A DNA stretch of 64,000 nucleotides from Xanthomonas campestris pv. phormiicola (GTDB taxonomy: Bacteria; Pseudomonadota; Gammaproteobacteria; Xanthomonadales; Xanthomonadaceae): positions 4,663,001 to 4,727,000 of the forward strand of contig CP102593.1 in assembly GCA_025666215.1 (NCBI GenBank), given 5' to 3'. Both the position numbers and the translations under genes were made by a program. A model generated the notes under the pieces. The model saw only the letters and a program-made list of their open reading frames with translations. It ran no database searches and had not been told where the DNA came from. Shown one piece after another: positions 31,229-40,545 of the stretch; the first letter of the stretch is position 1, and the number at the start of each line of letters is the position of its first letter.

Positions 31229-31495
31229 GCTCGTCCGGACCGCAGCACCGCGCCGACGGCACCGCACCATGAATGGGGGAAGCGGCAAGCAAAGCGCACC
31301 GCAGGCGCGATGTCCAGTGACAGCGGCGCGCGGCATTTAGCCGGCGGCGCGTCTGCCGCGGTCCGCGCACCCGCGCTGGCGCCGTGCCGCGGTCGCGGCG
31401 CGACCTGCGCCACCCGGCCGCAGCGCGGCACGCGATAGTATCGCTCCGCCCCATTCCCGCACCGAACCCCGCGCCGCATCGCCGTCGGAGACTCC

Positions 31496-32164
31496 ATGCT
31501 GACCATTCAAGAACTCAACACCTTCATCGACGACCAGGCGGTCGGCGACAGCGTCTGGCAGATCTGGAACCTGATCGGCCAGCATTTCGAGCAGGCCCAG
31601 GCGAGCCTGCCCGCCGAACAGGCGATGCCACGGCGCGAACTGTCGTTCCACGATCAGGTGCGGCTATTGGGCTATCTGTGCCTGCTGCTCGAAGGCATTC
31701 CCGGCGACCTGGTGGAGATCGGGGTGTGGAAGGGCAAGTCGCTGGTGCTGATGAACGAGGTCAGCAATCGCCAGCGCCGGGTGATCGGCCTGGACCCGTT
31801 CGCCTTGCCGAACCAGTTCGAGGAATTCAACCACTACCGCCAGCGGCTGCTGCCCAATGCGCAGTTCATCCGCGGCTACTCGGAGTTCTGCGCCCAGCAC
31901 TTCTACAACATGAAACCCGAAGTGGCATTGCTGCATATCGACGGCGGCCACACCGGGCGCAACGTGCTGCTGGATTTCCTGCTGTATGCGCCCAGCGTGG
32001 TGAGCGGCGGGTTCGTCGTGTTCGACGACTACGGCGACCACCAGCACTCGCCGGAAGTCGGCCCCGCGGTCGACCTGCTCCGGGCCACCGGCTACTTCAA
32101 CGACTTCCAGGTGCTGGGCTGCGCGCATGGCTTCGAGAACAGCTACGTGCTGCAGCGCCGCTGA
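31496..32164 (+). CDS. SAM-dependent methyltransferase (TylF/Methyltransf_24-like)
   Basis: A 222-residue cytoplasmic protein. SAM motif I reads LVEIGVWKGKS (about residues 72-82), an acidic residue ending beta-2 is in VIGLDPF, and LLHIDGGHTGRNVLLD carries the metal-binding-type aspartate of TylF/CmcI relatives; VVFDDYGDH follows. Substrate unknown. It stands alone, divergent from the antiporter. Confidence 0.75.
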   Translation: MLTIQELNTFIDDQAVGDSVWQIWNLIGQHFEQAQASLPAEQAMPRRELSFHDQVRLLGYLCLLLEGIPGDLVEIGVWKGKSLVLMNEVSNRQRRVIGLDPFALPNQFEEFNHYRQRLLPNAQFIRGYSEFCAQHFYNMKPEVALLHIDGGHTGRNVLLDFLLYAPSVVSGGFVVFDDYGDHQHSPEVGPAVDLLRATGYFNDFQVLGCAHGFENSYVLQRR

Positions 32165-32475
32165 GCCGGCGGCAGCGTGTCCATGCGGCGCCTGCCAGCG
32201 CTGGCAGGCGCCGCTGCTGCGCGAGCATCCAGCGACGCAGCACGCGCGTTTCGGTGTGGCGCGCGGATCCATCGCCGCGCGCGGTCCCGCCTGCTGCAGC
32301 GTCTGCGCTGCCTCTGCGCAGGCGCGCTTGCCGGGAATGCGTATGGCGCGGGGTGCGATATCCGCCCGCCCCCCATTCATCATTATCTGGATGGCGTGAT
32401 GCAACCGCGCCAGCGCTGCGGCCGTAGAACGTGTGCACGGTCGACTGGCCGCGCATTCCCTAAAGGAGCAAACCC
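32165..32475. other. Intergenic region before the fasciclin gene
   Basis: No gene or clear repeat is seen in these 311 nt. The end holds an AAAGGAG ribosome-binding site for the fasciclin gene, and its promoter should lie in the last 100 nt. Confidence 0.5.
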
Positions 32476-33066
32476 ATGAAGATCCAATTGCTGGCCCTGG
32501 CCCTCGCGGGCCTGGTCTCGCTGCCCGCCATGGCCGGCAGCGGCCAGGCCGCGATGCACGACCACGCGGCGATGACCCAGGCCAAGCCGAATCCGATGGT
32601 CGGCGGCGCCCCGATGTACGCGACCAAGGACATCATCGACAACGCGGTCAACTCCAAGGATCACACGACCCTGGTCGCCGCGGTCAAGGCCGCCGGCCTG
32701 GTGGACACGCTGAAGGGCGCAGGCCCGTTCACCGTGTTCGCACCGACCAACGCCGCCTTCGCCGCACTGCCGGCGGGCACCGTGGACACGCTGCTCAAGC
32801 CCGAAAACAAGGACAAGCTGACCCAGGTACTGACCTATCACGTGGTCGCCGGCAAGCTCGATGCGACGACGCTGCTGGCGCAGATCAAGGCCGGCGGCGG
32901 CAGCGCCAAGCTGACCACCGTGCAGGGCGAAACGCTGGTCGCAAAGACCCGCGGCGGCAAGGTCACCCTCACTGACAGCAAAGGCAATACCGCCCACGTC
33001 ACCACCGCCGACGTGATGCAGAGCAATGGCGTGATCCATGTGGTGGACAAGGTTTTGATGCCGTAA
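32476..33066 (+). CDS. Exported fasciclin (FAS1) domain protein
   Basis: A 196-residue protein with a signal peptide (residues 1-21, ending AMA), a short His/Met-rich spacer (MHDHAAM) and one FAS1 domain at about 55-195. The H1 and H2 boxes are TVFAPTNAAFAALP and the VIHVVDKVLMP end, with the YH pair in LTYHVVAGKLDA. FAS1 proteins act in adhesion. A hairpin terminator follows. Confidence 0.92.
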   Translation: MKIQLLALALAGLVSLPAMAGSGQAAMHDHAAMTQAKPNPMVGGAPMYATKDIIDNAVNSKDHTTLVAAVKAAGLVDTLKGAGPFTVFAPTNAAFAALPAGTVDTLLKPENKDKLTQVLTYHVVAGKLDATTLLAQIKAGGGSAKLTTVQGETLVAKTRGGKVTLTDSKGNTAHVTTADVMQSNGVIHVVDKVLMP

Positions 33067-33094
33067 GCACAGCTCGGGGGTGCATTGGCATCGC

Positions 33095-33121
33095 GGGGAC
33101 GGCTGCGGCCGTCCTCGTTTT
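33095..33121 (+). terminator. Rho-independent terminator after the fasciclin gene
   Basis: GGGGACGGC-TGCG-GCCGTCCTC forms a 9-bp stem with one G-T pair and is followed by GTTTT. It starts 29 nt past the stop codon. Confidence 0.75.
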
Positions 33122-33220
33122 GCGCCATTCCCTCGGCAGGCCGTGGCCTGCCCACTCCAACAACAGCCGGACGCGTGCACGCGATCAGTCGCCAGTCGGG
33201 GTTCCGCGCGGCGTCTGCGC

Positions 33221-34627
33221 CTATCCTGCCAGAACGCGCAAGTCGCGCAAGAAGCCTCGATAGGCGGCATCTGCCGCATCGCCGCCGCGCTGGCGCAGCA
33301 CCCAGGACGGATGCACGGTGGCCAGCGCGCGGGTGCCGTCGGCCAGCGCCTGCCACTGCCCGCGCTGGGCCATCAACGCAAAGCCGTTGCCCAGCACCGC
33401 GCGCGCCGCGGTCGCGCCCAGGCACAGCACCACGCGCGGCCGCACCCGCGCCAGCTCGCCGGCCAGCCAGAAGCGGCAGGCTTCCACCTGCGCACGTTCG
33501 GGATTGCGATGCAGCCGCGTCTTGCCGCGTTGCTCGAAGCGGAAATGCTTGACCGCATTGGTCACGTACAGCCCGGCGCGGGCGATGCCGAGTTCGTCCA
33601 GCGCGCGATCGAACAGGCGCCCGGCCGGACCGACGAACGGCCGCCCGCTCAGGTCCTCCTCGTCGCCGGGCTGCTCGCCCACCACCATCACCGCGGCGTC
33701 GTGCGGGCCCTCGCCGAACACGGTCTGCGTGGCCGGTTGCCACAGCGGACAGCGCCGGCACTCGCGCGCTGCCGCACGCAGCGCCTCGAGGCTGTCGTCG
33801 GCGGCGGCCACGACCGGCGGCGGCGGTGCGGGGATGCGCCGCCGCACCTGCTCCGGCGCGCGCTCGGCCATGGCGCGCACGCGCTGCCCGGCCTCGCGGA
33901 TCAGGCCCGGCAGCAACTGCGTCTCCGGCAGGTTCTTCCAGTATTTCTGCGGCATCTCCTGGCGCATCATGTCCGGATTGAGCCGCGCCGGATTGAAGAT
34001 GTTGGCGTAGTAGGTGCGCCACAACGCATCCTGCGCATCGTCGGCCGGCGCATCGGCGCGCTGCGCGCCGGCGCCGAACTGCAGCGCGGCGCCGTCCCAG
34101 CGCACACTGCTGTACGGGGTCAGGATCGCCCAGCGCATGCCGGCGAAACGGCGCGCGAAGAACGGCGCGATGCGATCGACGATGTGATGCTCCGGCTCGA
34201 ACCAGGCGACGAACGCCTCGGCCTGGCCGGGCACCTCGCGGAAGCGCACGAACGCCTTCATCTTGTGGCTGTCGCGCCGCACCGCCTGCGCCCACTGCTG
34301 CGCCCGATGCACATCGGCATCGGTGACCCGCTGCAACAATGCCCGCTCGCCCGACGCGATCCGCCACAGCAACCGATACAGCAACGCATGCCGCTGCGCA
34401 TCGCGATGGCACAACACCGCCCCGGCCAACGCCAGGAACTCGGCGGACACCCGTGGCGCCGCCACCGTCGCCGGCAACGCGGCCACATCGGTCCCGGCCA
34501 GCAACCCGCCCTGCGCATCCCCGCCCCACACCAACAGCTCCGGCGCCACCTGCGCGCACCACGCCGCCCGCGCCGCCGCCCGCCACGCCTCCAGACTCCA
34601 CGGCGGCACCACCTCAGCCTGGAACAC
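33221..34627 (-). CDS. DUF4130-UdgX fusion, uracil-DNA-binding protein
   Basis: A 468-residue two-domain protein. The N-terminal half (about 1-250) is DUF4130, with MKAFVRFREV and DIARRFAGMRW-like segments (here FFARRFAGMRWAILTP). The C-terminal half is a UdgX-type uracil-DNA glycosylase: Fe-S cysteines in CRRCPLW and two later (VEACRFW, VVLCLG), motif GEQPGDEEDLSGRPFVGPAG, and KHFRFE followed by the RGKTRLHR loop. In mycobacterial UdgX the loop histidine bonds covalently to the abasic site after uracil release. GTG at 34627, after a GGGGGCAGGG stretch, is the best start. Confidence 0.85.
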   Translation of the reverse strand: MFQAEVVPPWSLEAWRAAARAAWCAQVAPELLVWGGDAQGGLLAGTDVAALPATVAAPRVSAEFLALAGAVLCHRDAQRHALLYRLLWRIASGERALLQRVTDADVHRAQQWAQAVRRDSHKMKAFVRFREVPGQAEAFVAWFEPEHHIVDRIAPFFARRFAGMRWAILTPYSSVRWDGAALQFGAGAQRADAPADDAQDALWRTYYANIFNPARLNPDMMRQEMPQKYWKNLPETQLLPGLIREAGQRVRAMAERAPEQVRRRIPAPPPPVVAAADDSLEALRAAARECRRCPLWQPATQTVFGEGPHDAAVMVVGEQPGDEEDLSGRPFVGPAGRLFDRALDELGIARAGLYVTNAVKHFRFEQRGKTRLHRNPERAQVEACRFWLAGELARVRPRVVLCLGATAARAVLGNGFALMAQRGQWQALADGTRALATVHPSWVLRQRGGDAADAAYRGFLRDLRVLAG

Positions 34628-35103
34628 GGCCCTGCCCCCACAACGCCGCACCGAACCCAAAGCGAAAGACCACAGCACAACCGCCACTGCAGCTACCGCC
34701 ATTGCCGCCGCCATTTCTGCTGTTGCTGTTGCTGTTGCTGTTGCCGGTGATTTTGCTGTTGAAACGTCCCGCCTTAAAGCGAGCCGAGCACCGCAGTGGC
34801 GAGCGGCCGAAGAGGCGCCCCTGTTTGAGCGAAGCGAGTTTGGGCGCCGTCCCGAAAAGGGGATAAATTCCGCTCGCCGCGAGGAGCGCAGGGCAACGGT
34901 GCGGCTGTATCGCACCGGCTCGTGTCGGGCGGGAGCGGTTTTGGTTACTTTTGCCAAGACAAAAGTGACTCGCGCCGACCGGCGCGAAAGCTCTTGATCT
35001 TGCTGTTGCTTCAGCTACTGCCTCTGCAGTTGCAGTTGCAGTTGCGGTCGCAGCTGCGGCCAGCAGCGCAACAACCCAGCCCCCACAGCGCCACAGCACA
35101 GAG
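34628..35103. repeat. 476-nt repeat block with hexanucleotide tracts
   Basis: The block lies between the radical SAM gene and the UdgX fusion. GTTGCT-type tracts occur at about 34717-34745 and GTTGCAGTTGCAGTTGC-type tracts at about 35000-35060. Between them is a segment containing TTGCCAAGACAAAAGTGACTC (about 34951-34971), a motif I associate with xanthomonad intergenic repeats. No gene is supported, although the UdgX frame happens to stay open through part of it. Confidence 0.6.
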
Positions 35104-36348
35104 TCAATCAAACAACCCACCCTGCCGCGGCGACGGCGCCAACTGCGCCCGCAACCGCTGCGGATCGTCCAAGCGCCGCCGCGGATGATGATCCGCCACA
35201 CTGACGAACGGCAGCACCTTCTTCATCGGCATCCGCAACCGCGCCAGATCCTCCACCCGCAACCGCGCATGCCGCCGCGACAGCAACAACCGCTCCACAT
35301 TGCGCGTGCCCAGCCCCGGCACCCGCAACAGCATCTCCCGCGCCGCCGTATTCAGATCGACCGGAAACCGCTCCGGATGCCGCAATGCCCAGGCCAGCTT
35401 CGGATCCACATCCAGATCGAGCATCCCGCTGGCCGCCTCCGGCGCGATCTCCTCCACCGAGAAATCGTAGAAGCGCAACAGCCAGTCGGCCTGATACAGA
35501 CGATGCTCGCGCTGCAACGGCGGCGCCTGCAGCGGCAATTTCGAGGACGCATCGGGGATCGGACTGAACGCGGAATAGTAGACCCGCCGCAACCGGTAAT
35601 TGCCGTAGAGGTTGTGGCTGGTGCGCAGGATCGCGCGGTCGTCGGCGCCGTCCGCACCGACGATCATCTGCGTGCTCTGCCCGGCCGGCGCGAACCGCGG
35701 CGGCTTGGCGCTGAGCTTGCGCTCGGCCTTGCGCGCCTCCTTGCTTTCCTCGATGCGCCAGCGCAGCTCGCCCATCGCCGCGCGGATGCCGCCGACGCTC
35801 TTTTCCGGCGCCAGCCGGGTCAGGCCCTGTTCGGTCGGCAGCTCGACATTGATGCTGAGCCGGTCGGCGTAGCGCCCGGCGGCGGCCAGCAGTTCCGGCG
35901 CCGCATCGGGGATGGTCTTGAGATGGATGTAGCCGGCGAAGCGGTGCTCCTCGCGCAGCTGCCGCGCCACCTCCACCAGTTGCTCCATCGTGTAGTCGCT
36001 GTTGCGGATGATGCCGCTGGACAGGAACAGGCCCTCGATGTAGTTGCGCTTGTAGAAATCCAGGGTCAGCTTCACCACCTCGGCCGGGGCGAAGCGCGCG
36101 CGGCGCACGTTGCTGGAGACGCGGTTGACGCAGTACGCGCAATCGAACACGCAGAAGTTGGTCAGCAGGATCTTCAGCAGCGACACGCAGCGGCCGTCGG
36201 GCGTATACGAATGGCAGATGCCCATGCCCTCGGTGCTGCCGATGCCGCCACTGCGCAGCGAATGGCGCTTGTCCGCGCCGCTGGAGGCGCAGGAGGCGTC
36301 GTATTTGGCCGCGTCGGCGAGCACGGCGAGCTTTTCCAGGGTATTCAC
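35104..36348 (-). CDS. UdgX-linked DNA modification/repair radical SAM protein
   Basis: A 414-residue enzyme. The radical SAM [4Fe-4S] cysteines are Cys66, Cys70 and Cys73 (CVFDCAYC). A helix-hairpin-helix DNA-binding segment is at about residues 335-365 (LLRVPGLGTRNVERLLLSRR). The protein matches the family of putative DNA-repair radical SAM proteins that occur beside DUF4130 and UdgX genes. The partner fusion gene is next downstream on the same strand, 476 nt away. The reaction is unknown. Confidence 0.88.
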   Translation of the reverse strand: MNTLEKLAVLADAAKYDASCASSGADKRHSLRSGGIGSTEGMGICHSYTPDGRCVSLLKILLTNFCVFDCAYCVNRVSSNVRRARFAPAEVVKLTLDFYKRNYIEGLFLSSGIIRNSDYTMEQLVEVARQLREEHRFAGYIHLKTIPDAAPELLAAAGRYADRLSINVELPTEQGLTRLAPEKSVGGIRAAMGELRWRIEESKEARKAERKLSAKPPRFAPAGQSTQMIVGADGADDRAILRTSHNLYGNYRLRRVYYSAFSPIPDASSKLPLQAPPLQREHRLYQADWLLRFYDFSVEEIAPEAASGMLDLDVDPKLAWALRHPERFPVDLNTAAREMLLRVPGLGTRNVERLLLSRRHARLRVEDLARLRMPMKKVLPFVSVADHHPRRRLDDPQRLRAQLAPSPRQGGLFD

Positions 36349-36451
36349 CTGGGTACGATGCCCGCCTGCCGTCTCAGCATGTGAGACGGCAATGCGTGAT
36401 CGCCTGCATTGCGATGAACCGCTCAGGCAGCAACGCCGGCGTCCGGCCGGA

Positions 36452-37258
36452 TCACGCAGCCGCGCGCTGCGCCCGGCCGTCGAACCGATAGCTGTCCATC
36501 GTCATCACCCCGGCGGCGATGCCCGCATCGATGCGCTGCGCGCCCAATCCGCCCTCGCCGGCCGCGCCCATCGCGAAGTAGATCGGCAACCAGTGCTCGT
36601 CGGTCGGATGCGCGCGCTCGGCGAACGGCGCCTGGCGGCGGTAGTCGAGCAAGGCCGGCAGGTCCTCGCGCAGCAACGCCCGCTCCACCCAGTCGATGAA
36701 CGGGCCCACATAGGGCGCCTGCTTGCCTGGAGCGTAGCGGCCGAAGTCATGCATGTTGTGGGTGATGCTGCCCGAGCCGATCAGCAGCACGCCGTCGTCG
36801 CGCAGCGGCGCCAGCGCGCGCCCCATCGCCAGCTGATGCGCCGGGCCGAGTTCCGGCTGGATCGACAACGGCAGCACCGGGATGTCGGCCTGCGGGTACA
36901 GCAGCGACAACGGCACCCACACGCCATGATCCAGGCCGCGGCGCTCGTCCACGTAGGGCTGCAGCCCGGCGCGCTCGAGCCGCTCGGCGACTTCGCGCGC
37001 CAGCGCCGGCGCGCCCGGCGCCGGATACTGCATCTCGTGCAATTCGCGCGGGAAGCCGCCGAAGTCGTGGATGGTCTGCGGCTGCGCCGCCGCGCCGACC
37101 AGCGGCCGCCGCGCCAGCCAGTGCGCGGACGCCACCACGATCGCGCGCGGACGCGGCAGCGCGGCCGCCAGTTCGGCCAGCCGCGTGCCGACCGGGCCCG
37201 GATCCAGCGCGGTCATCGGCGAACCATGCGAGATGTACAGCGAGGGCAGACGGGACAT
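36452..37258 (-). CDS. DODA-type extradiol dioxygenase (YgiD-like)
   Basis: A 268-residue class III (LigB-fold) dioxygenase. Metal ligands are in YISHGSP (His near residue 10), SAHW and the ITHNM segment near residue 175; GLDHGVWVPL is characteristic. Relatives open the ring of L-DOPA or other catechols, and the physiological substrate is often unknown. It is divergent from a LysR gene 180 nt away that may control it. It is unrelated to the catA pathway. Confidence 0.88.
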   Translation of the reverse strand: MSRLPSLYISHGSPMTALDPGPVGTRLAELAAALPRPRAIVVASAHWLARRPLVGAAAQPQTIHDFGGFPRELHEMQYPAPGAPALAREVAERLERAGLQPYVDERRGLDHGVWVPLSLLYPQADIPVLPLSIQPELGPAHQLAMGRALAPLRDDGVLLIGSGSITHNMHDFGRYAPGKQAPYVGPFIDWVERALLREDLPALLDYRRQAPFAERAHPTDEHWLPIYFAMGAAGEGGLGAQRIDAGIAAGVMTMDSYRFDGRAQRAAA

Positions 37259-37438
37259 GACGGATTCTCCAGGAGGATGCGGCGCGGCGTGCGCCGATCG
37301 GGACGTTGCCGGGGCCGGCCGCACCGGCACGCGCGGCCCTGGATCGGTACGGCCACGGCGGCAGATCCACAGGGTATTTCCGCCGCGAGGGCAGATAAAT
37401 TACCCTCCAACCGGATATCTATTTCAGGAACGGCAACA

Positions 37439-38344
37439 ATGGATACGCTGGAGGCGATGCGCGTGTTCGTCACCGTGGTCGACCGCAACGGCTTCAACGC
37501 CGCCGCCGATGCGCTGGGCATGTCCACCCCCAGCGTCACCCGGCAGGTGGCCTGGTTGGAGAAGCGGCTGGGCCTGCGCCTGCTCAACCGCACCACCCGC
37601 CGGGTCAGCCCGAGCAGCGTCGGCACCGCCTATTACCAGCGCTGCCAGGTGTTGCTGGCCGAGTTCGACGACATGGAAGCGGCGGTCGGCGAACAGGCCT
37701 TGACCCCGTCCGGCACGCTGCGGATCAATGCGCCCTTCAGCTTCGGCATCGCCCGGCTGGGCCCGCGCCTGGCCGGCTACCGGGCGCGCTACCCGCAGGT
37801 GGCGCTGGACCTGTCGCTGTCGGACCGGCTGGTGGACATCGTCGAGGAAGGCTACGACATGGCGATCCGCATCACCCGCCAGGTGACGCCGACGCTGATC
37901 GCGCGCAAGCTCGGCGAAGTGCAGGTGCATCTGTACGCCGCGCCGGCCTATCTGCAGCGGGCCGGCACGCCGCGCCTGGCCGCCGACATCGCCGGCCACG
38001 AATTCCTGACCTACAGCTACATGCCGCTGGACGAGATCGCCCTGCATGGCCCCGACGGCGAGACCCGGATGCAGGTGCGCGGCGGGCTGCGCGCCAACAG
38101 CGGCGACGTGCTGCGCGAGGCCGCCATCGCCGGCATGGGCCTGGTGCTGCAACCGGACTTCATCGCCCAGGACGCGCTGGACGACGGCCGCCTGGTGCGG
38201 GTGCTGGCCGACCACCGGCTCGCCCCGATCGGGGTCTACGCGGTGTACGCCAGCCGCAGCCATCTGGCGCCGAAGGTGCGCAGCTTCATCGACTACCTGG
38301 TCGAGGTCGGCATCGAGCGCGAGATGCACGCCGCCGCGCCCTGA
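37439..38344 (+). CDS. LysR-family regulator
   Basis: A 301-residue LysR protein with its helix-turn-helix at residues 1-60 (MDTLEAMRVFVTVVDRNGFN, RLLNRTTRRVSPS) and an effector domain after residue 90. It belongs to the large DsdC/AaeR-like group common in Xanthomonas. It is divergent from the DODA gene, its most likely target. The ATG at 37439 is the conserved family start. Confidence 0.88.
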   Translation: MDTLEAMRVFVTVVDRNGFNAAADALGMSTPSVTRQVAWLEKRLGLRLLNRTTRRVSPSSVGTAYYQRCQVLLAEFDDMEAAVGEQALTPSGTLRINAPFSFGIARLGPRLAGYRARYPQVALDLSLSDRLVDIVEEGYDMAIRITRQVTPTLIARKLGEVQVHLYAAPAYLQRAGTPRLAADIAGHEFLTYSYMPLDEIALHGPDGETRMQVRGGLRANSGDVLREAAIAGMGLVLQPDFIAQDALDDGRLVRVLADHRLAPIGVYAVYASRSHLAPKVRSFIDYLVEVGIEREMHAAAP

Positions 38345-38486
38345 CGCGGCGCCCGGCTCGCCTGGGGCCGGCGTGGCGCAGGCACCGGTCGGACACAACA
38401 TCCCGCGCGTGGCGCTGATCGCAGCGGCGGCACACGCGCACAATGCCAGCGCTTCGCTCCCTCCCCTTCCTCTCAGGAGTCCGCCC

Positions 38487-39056
38487 ATGAGCAAGATCGC
38501 GATCGTCTATTTCAGCGGCTACGGCCATACCGTCAAACAGGCCGAAGCCGTGCACGCCGGCGCCGCCAGCGTCGGCGAGGCCACGCTGTACCGCATCGAT
38601 GAGGACGGCAACCTGCCCGACGCCGCCTGGGAAGCGCTCGGCCACGCCGATGCGATCGTCTACGGCAGCCCCACCTACATGGGCGGCCCGGCCTGGCAGT
38701 TCAAGAAGTTCGCCGACGCCAGCTCCAAGCCGTGGTTCTCGCAGGCCTGGAAGGACAAGGTGGCCGCCGGCTTCACCAATTCGGCCTCGCTCAACGGCGA
38801 CAAGTTCTCCACCATCGAATACTTCTGGACCCTGTCGCAGCAGCACGGCCAGGTCTGGATCGGCACCGGCCTGCTGCCGGCCAACACCAAGGCGCACGGC
38901 CCGGCCGACATCAACTGGACCGCCGGCTCGGCCGGCGCGCTGGCGATCTCGCCGTCGGACGCCTCGCCGGAGGAAGCGCCGCGCGCCGGCGACCTGGAAA
39001 CCGCCCGCCTGCTCGGCAAGCGCGTGGCCGAATACGCGGCCAAGCTCAAGGGCTGA
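38487..39056 (+). CDS. Flavodoxin-fold NAD(P)H:quinone/flavin oxidoreductase (WrbA-like)
   Basis: A 189-residue FMN-binding protein: IVYFSGYGHTVKQAEAV binds the FMN phosphate, and AIVYGSPTYMGGPAWQFKKF is the WrbA-like second loop. Likely role: two-electron reduction of quinones, protecting against redox stress. It has a CAGGAG ribosome-binding site. It follows the LysR gene on the same strand after 142 nt and could be part of its regulon. Confidence 0.82.
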   Translation: MSKIAIVYFSGYGHTVKQAEAVHAGAASVGEATLYRIDEDGNLPDAAWEALGHADAIVYGSPTYMGGPAWQFKKFADASSKPWFSQAWKDKVAAGFTNSASLNGDKFSTIEYFWTLSQQHGQVWIGTGLLPANTKAHGPADINWTAGSAGALAISPSDASPEEAPRAGDLETARLLGKRVAEYAAKLKG

Positions 39057-39158
39057 GCCGCATGACGGCGTCGCCACCGCAACGGTGGCGACGCGACCAC
39101 CCTGGCAGCGCATCGTCGTCAGCAACGCACGCCTTGCCGCACGGCCATGCCGTCTCGG

Positions 39159-39494
39159 TCACGTCCCATTGCCGGCGTTGCGGGCAACCGCCAGCTGCCG
39201 CTCGCGCATCCACAGGAACAAGGGCAGCGCCAGCGACACGCCGACCGTCAGCAGCGCCACGAGCGGCAGCCAGCGCCTGCGCATGCCCAGGCGATGGCCC
39301 TCGGCCAACACCAGTGCGATCACCGCCACGGCCGCGACCAGCACATCGCACCAGGCGAACAGCGATGGCGGCGAGGCCGCGATCTGGCGCAGCAACAAGG
39401 GCAAGTCGAGCCCGTAGTGCTGCAGCCAAGGCCAGAAGGCCGCGAGCGGCAACACCGTTCCGACCACGCACAATCCCAGGTAAAGGCCACGCAT
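39159..39494 (-). CDS. DUF2834 membrane protein
   Basis: A 111-residue protein with three hydrophobic helices (about residues 3-20, 42-62 and 74-94). It matches DUF2834 through FWPWLQHYGLDLPLLLRQ, a middle helix starting at LFAWCDVLVA and LTVGVSLALPLFLWMRER. Function unknown. The next gene on the strand is a LysR regulator 43 nt upstream, so they may share a transcript. Confidence 0.82.
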   Translation of the reverse strand: MRGLYLGLCVVGTVLPLAAFWPWLQHYGLDLPLLLRQIAASPPSLFAWCDVLVAAVAVIALVLAEGHRLGMRRRWLPLVALLTVGVSLALPLFLWMRERQLAVARNAGNGT

Positions 39495-39537
39495 CGCGCT
39501 GGCTCCCGCAACGAGTCGAGTCAGCGCGAGCTTAACC

Positions 39538-40437
39538 TCACCCCGGCGCGTTCGCCGCGCGCATGTGGTCGATGAACGCGCGCAGCTTCGGCGCCAGGTG
39601 TTCGCGCGCCGGGTAGTAGAGGTAGAAGCCGGCGAAGGGCTGTTGCCAGTCGTCGAGCACGCGGACCAGGCGGCCGGCGGCCACGTCCTCGGCGACGACC
39701 GATTCGAAGCCCTGCGCCAGGCCCAGCCCGGCCAGCGCGGCGGCATGGGTCAGGGCGCTGTCGTTGAACACCAGCGTGCCGGTCACTTCCACCTCGAAAT
39801 CGCGGCCGTCGCGGGTGAACTCCCAGGCCATGCGCCGGCCGTTGCTCATGCGATGCACGATGCAGTCGTGCTCGACCAGGTCGGCCGGCGTCTGCGGCGG
39901 CGGATGGCGCCGGAAATAGCCCGGTGCCGCACAGATCACCTGGCGCTGCATCGGCCCCAGCGGCACCGCGATCATGTCGCGCGCCAGGCACTCGCCCAGG
40001 CGGATGCCGGCGTCGAAGCCCTCGGCCACCACGTCCACCAACGCCGAATCCACGCACAACTCCACTTCGATCTGCGGATAGCGCGCCAGGAACGACGGCA
40101 GCCACGGCATCACCAGCTGGTCGGCCACCACCAGCGGCAGGGTGATGCGCAGGCGCCCGGCCGGGCGCTCGCGCACCGTGTCCAGGTCCAGGAACGCGGC
40201 CTCGATCTGCGCCAGGCCCGGCCGTACCCGTTCCAGGAAGCGCGCGCCGTGTTCGCTCAGCGCCACCCGCCGCGTGGTCCGGTGCAGCAGGCGCACGCCC
40301 AGCTGCGCCTCCAGCGCGCGCACCGTCTGCGACAGCGCCGAGGCCGAGACGCCGAGTTCGTCGGCGGCGCGGGTGAAGCTGGCGTGGTGGGCGACGCGGG
40401 CGAAGGCGACCACGGCAGGCAGGGGACTGGCGGCCAT
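39538..40437 (-). CDS. LysR-family regulator
   Basis: A 299-residue LysR protein: helix-turn-helix VAHHASFTRAADELGVSASALSQTVRALEA (in part) and LLHRTTRRVALSE, with the usual effector domain. ATG at 40437 was chosen; a TTG six codons upstream is possible. It is divergent from the aldo/keto reductase at 40546 with a 108-bp gap, so that gene is its probable target. Confidence 0.88.
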   Translation of the reverse strand: MAASPLPAVVAFARVAHHASFTRAADELGVSASALSQTVRALEAQLGVRLLHRTTRRVALSEHGARFLERVRPGLAQIEAAFLDLDTVRERPAGRLRITLPLVVADQLVMPWLPSFLARYPQIEVELCVDSALVDVVAEGFDAGIRLGECLARDMIAVPLGPMQRQVICAAPGYFRRHPPPQTPADLVEHDCIVHRMSNGRRMAWEFTRDGRDFEVEVTGTLVFNDSALTHAAALAGLGLAQGFESVVAEDVAAGRLVRVLDDWQQPFAGFYLYYPAREHLAPKLRAFIDHMRAANAPG

Positions 40438-40545
40438 TGTGAAGCTCAACTTCAAGGAAGATGAAGACTATGCCAGTTTATCGTCTTGGTCGGGCGGCGC
40501 ATCCTGCGCCTCCCGCGGTTCCGATCCGCTCGCCAGGAAGCTCCC

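Noticed and set aside
34717..34745. Tandem GTTGCT units as a possible CRISPR array
   Set aside because: The units are 6 nt with no spacers and there are no cas genes; it is a simple-sequence tract.
36452..37258. DODA-type enzyme as a catechol meta-cleavage branch of the ben/cat pathway
   Set aside because: It belongs to the YgiD group, not to catechol 2,3-dioxygenases, and lies 30 kb from the cat genes with its own regulator and no downstream meta-pathway genes.
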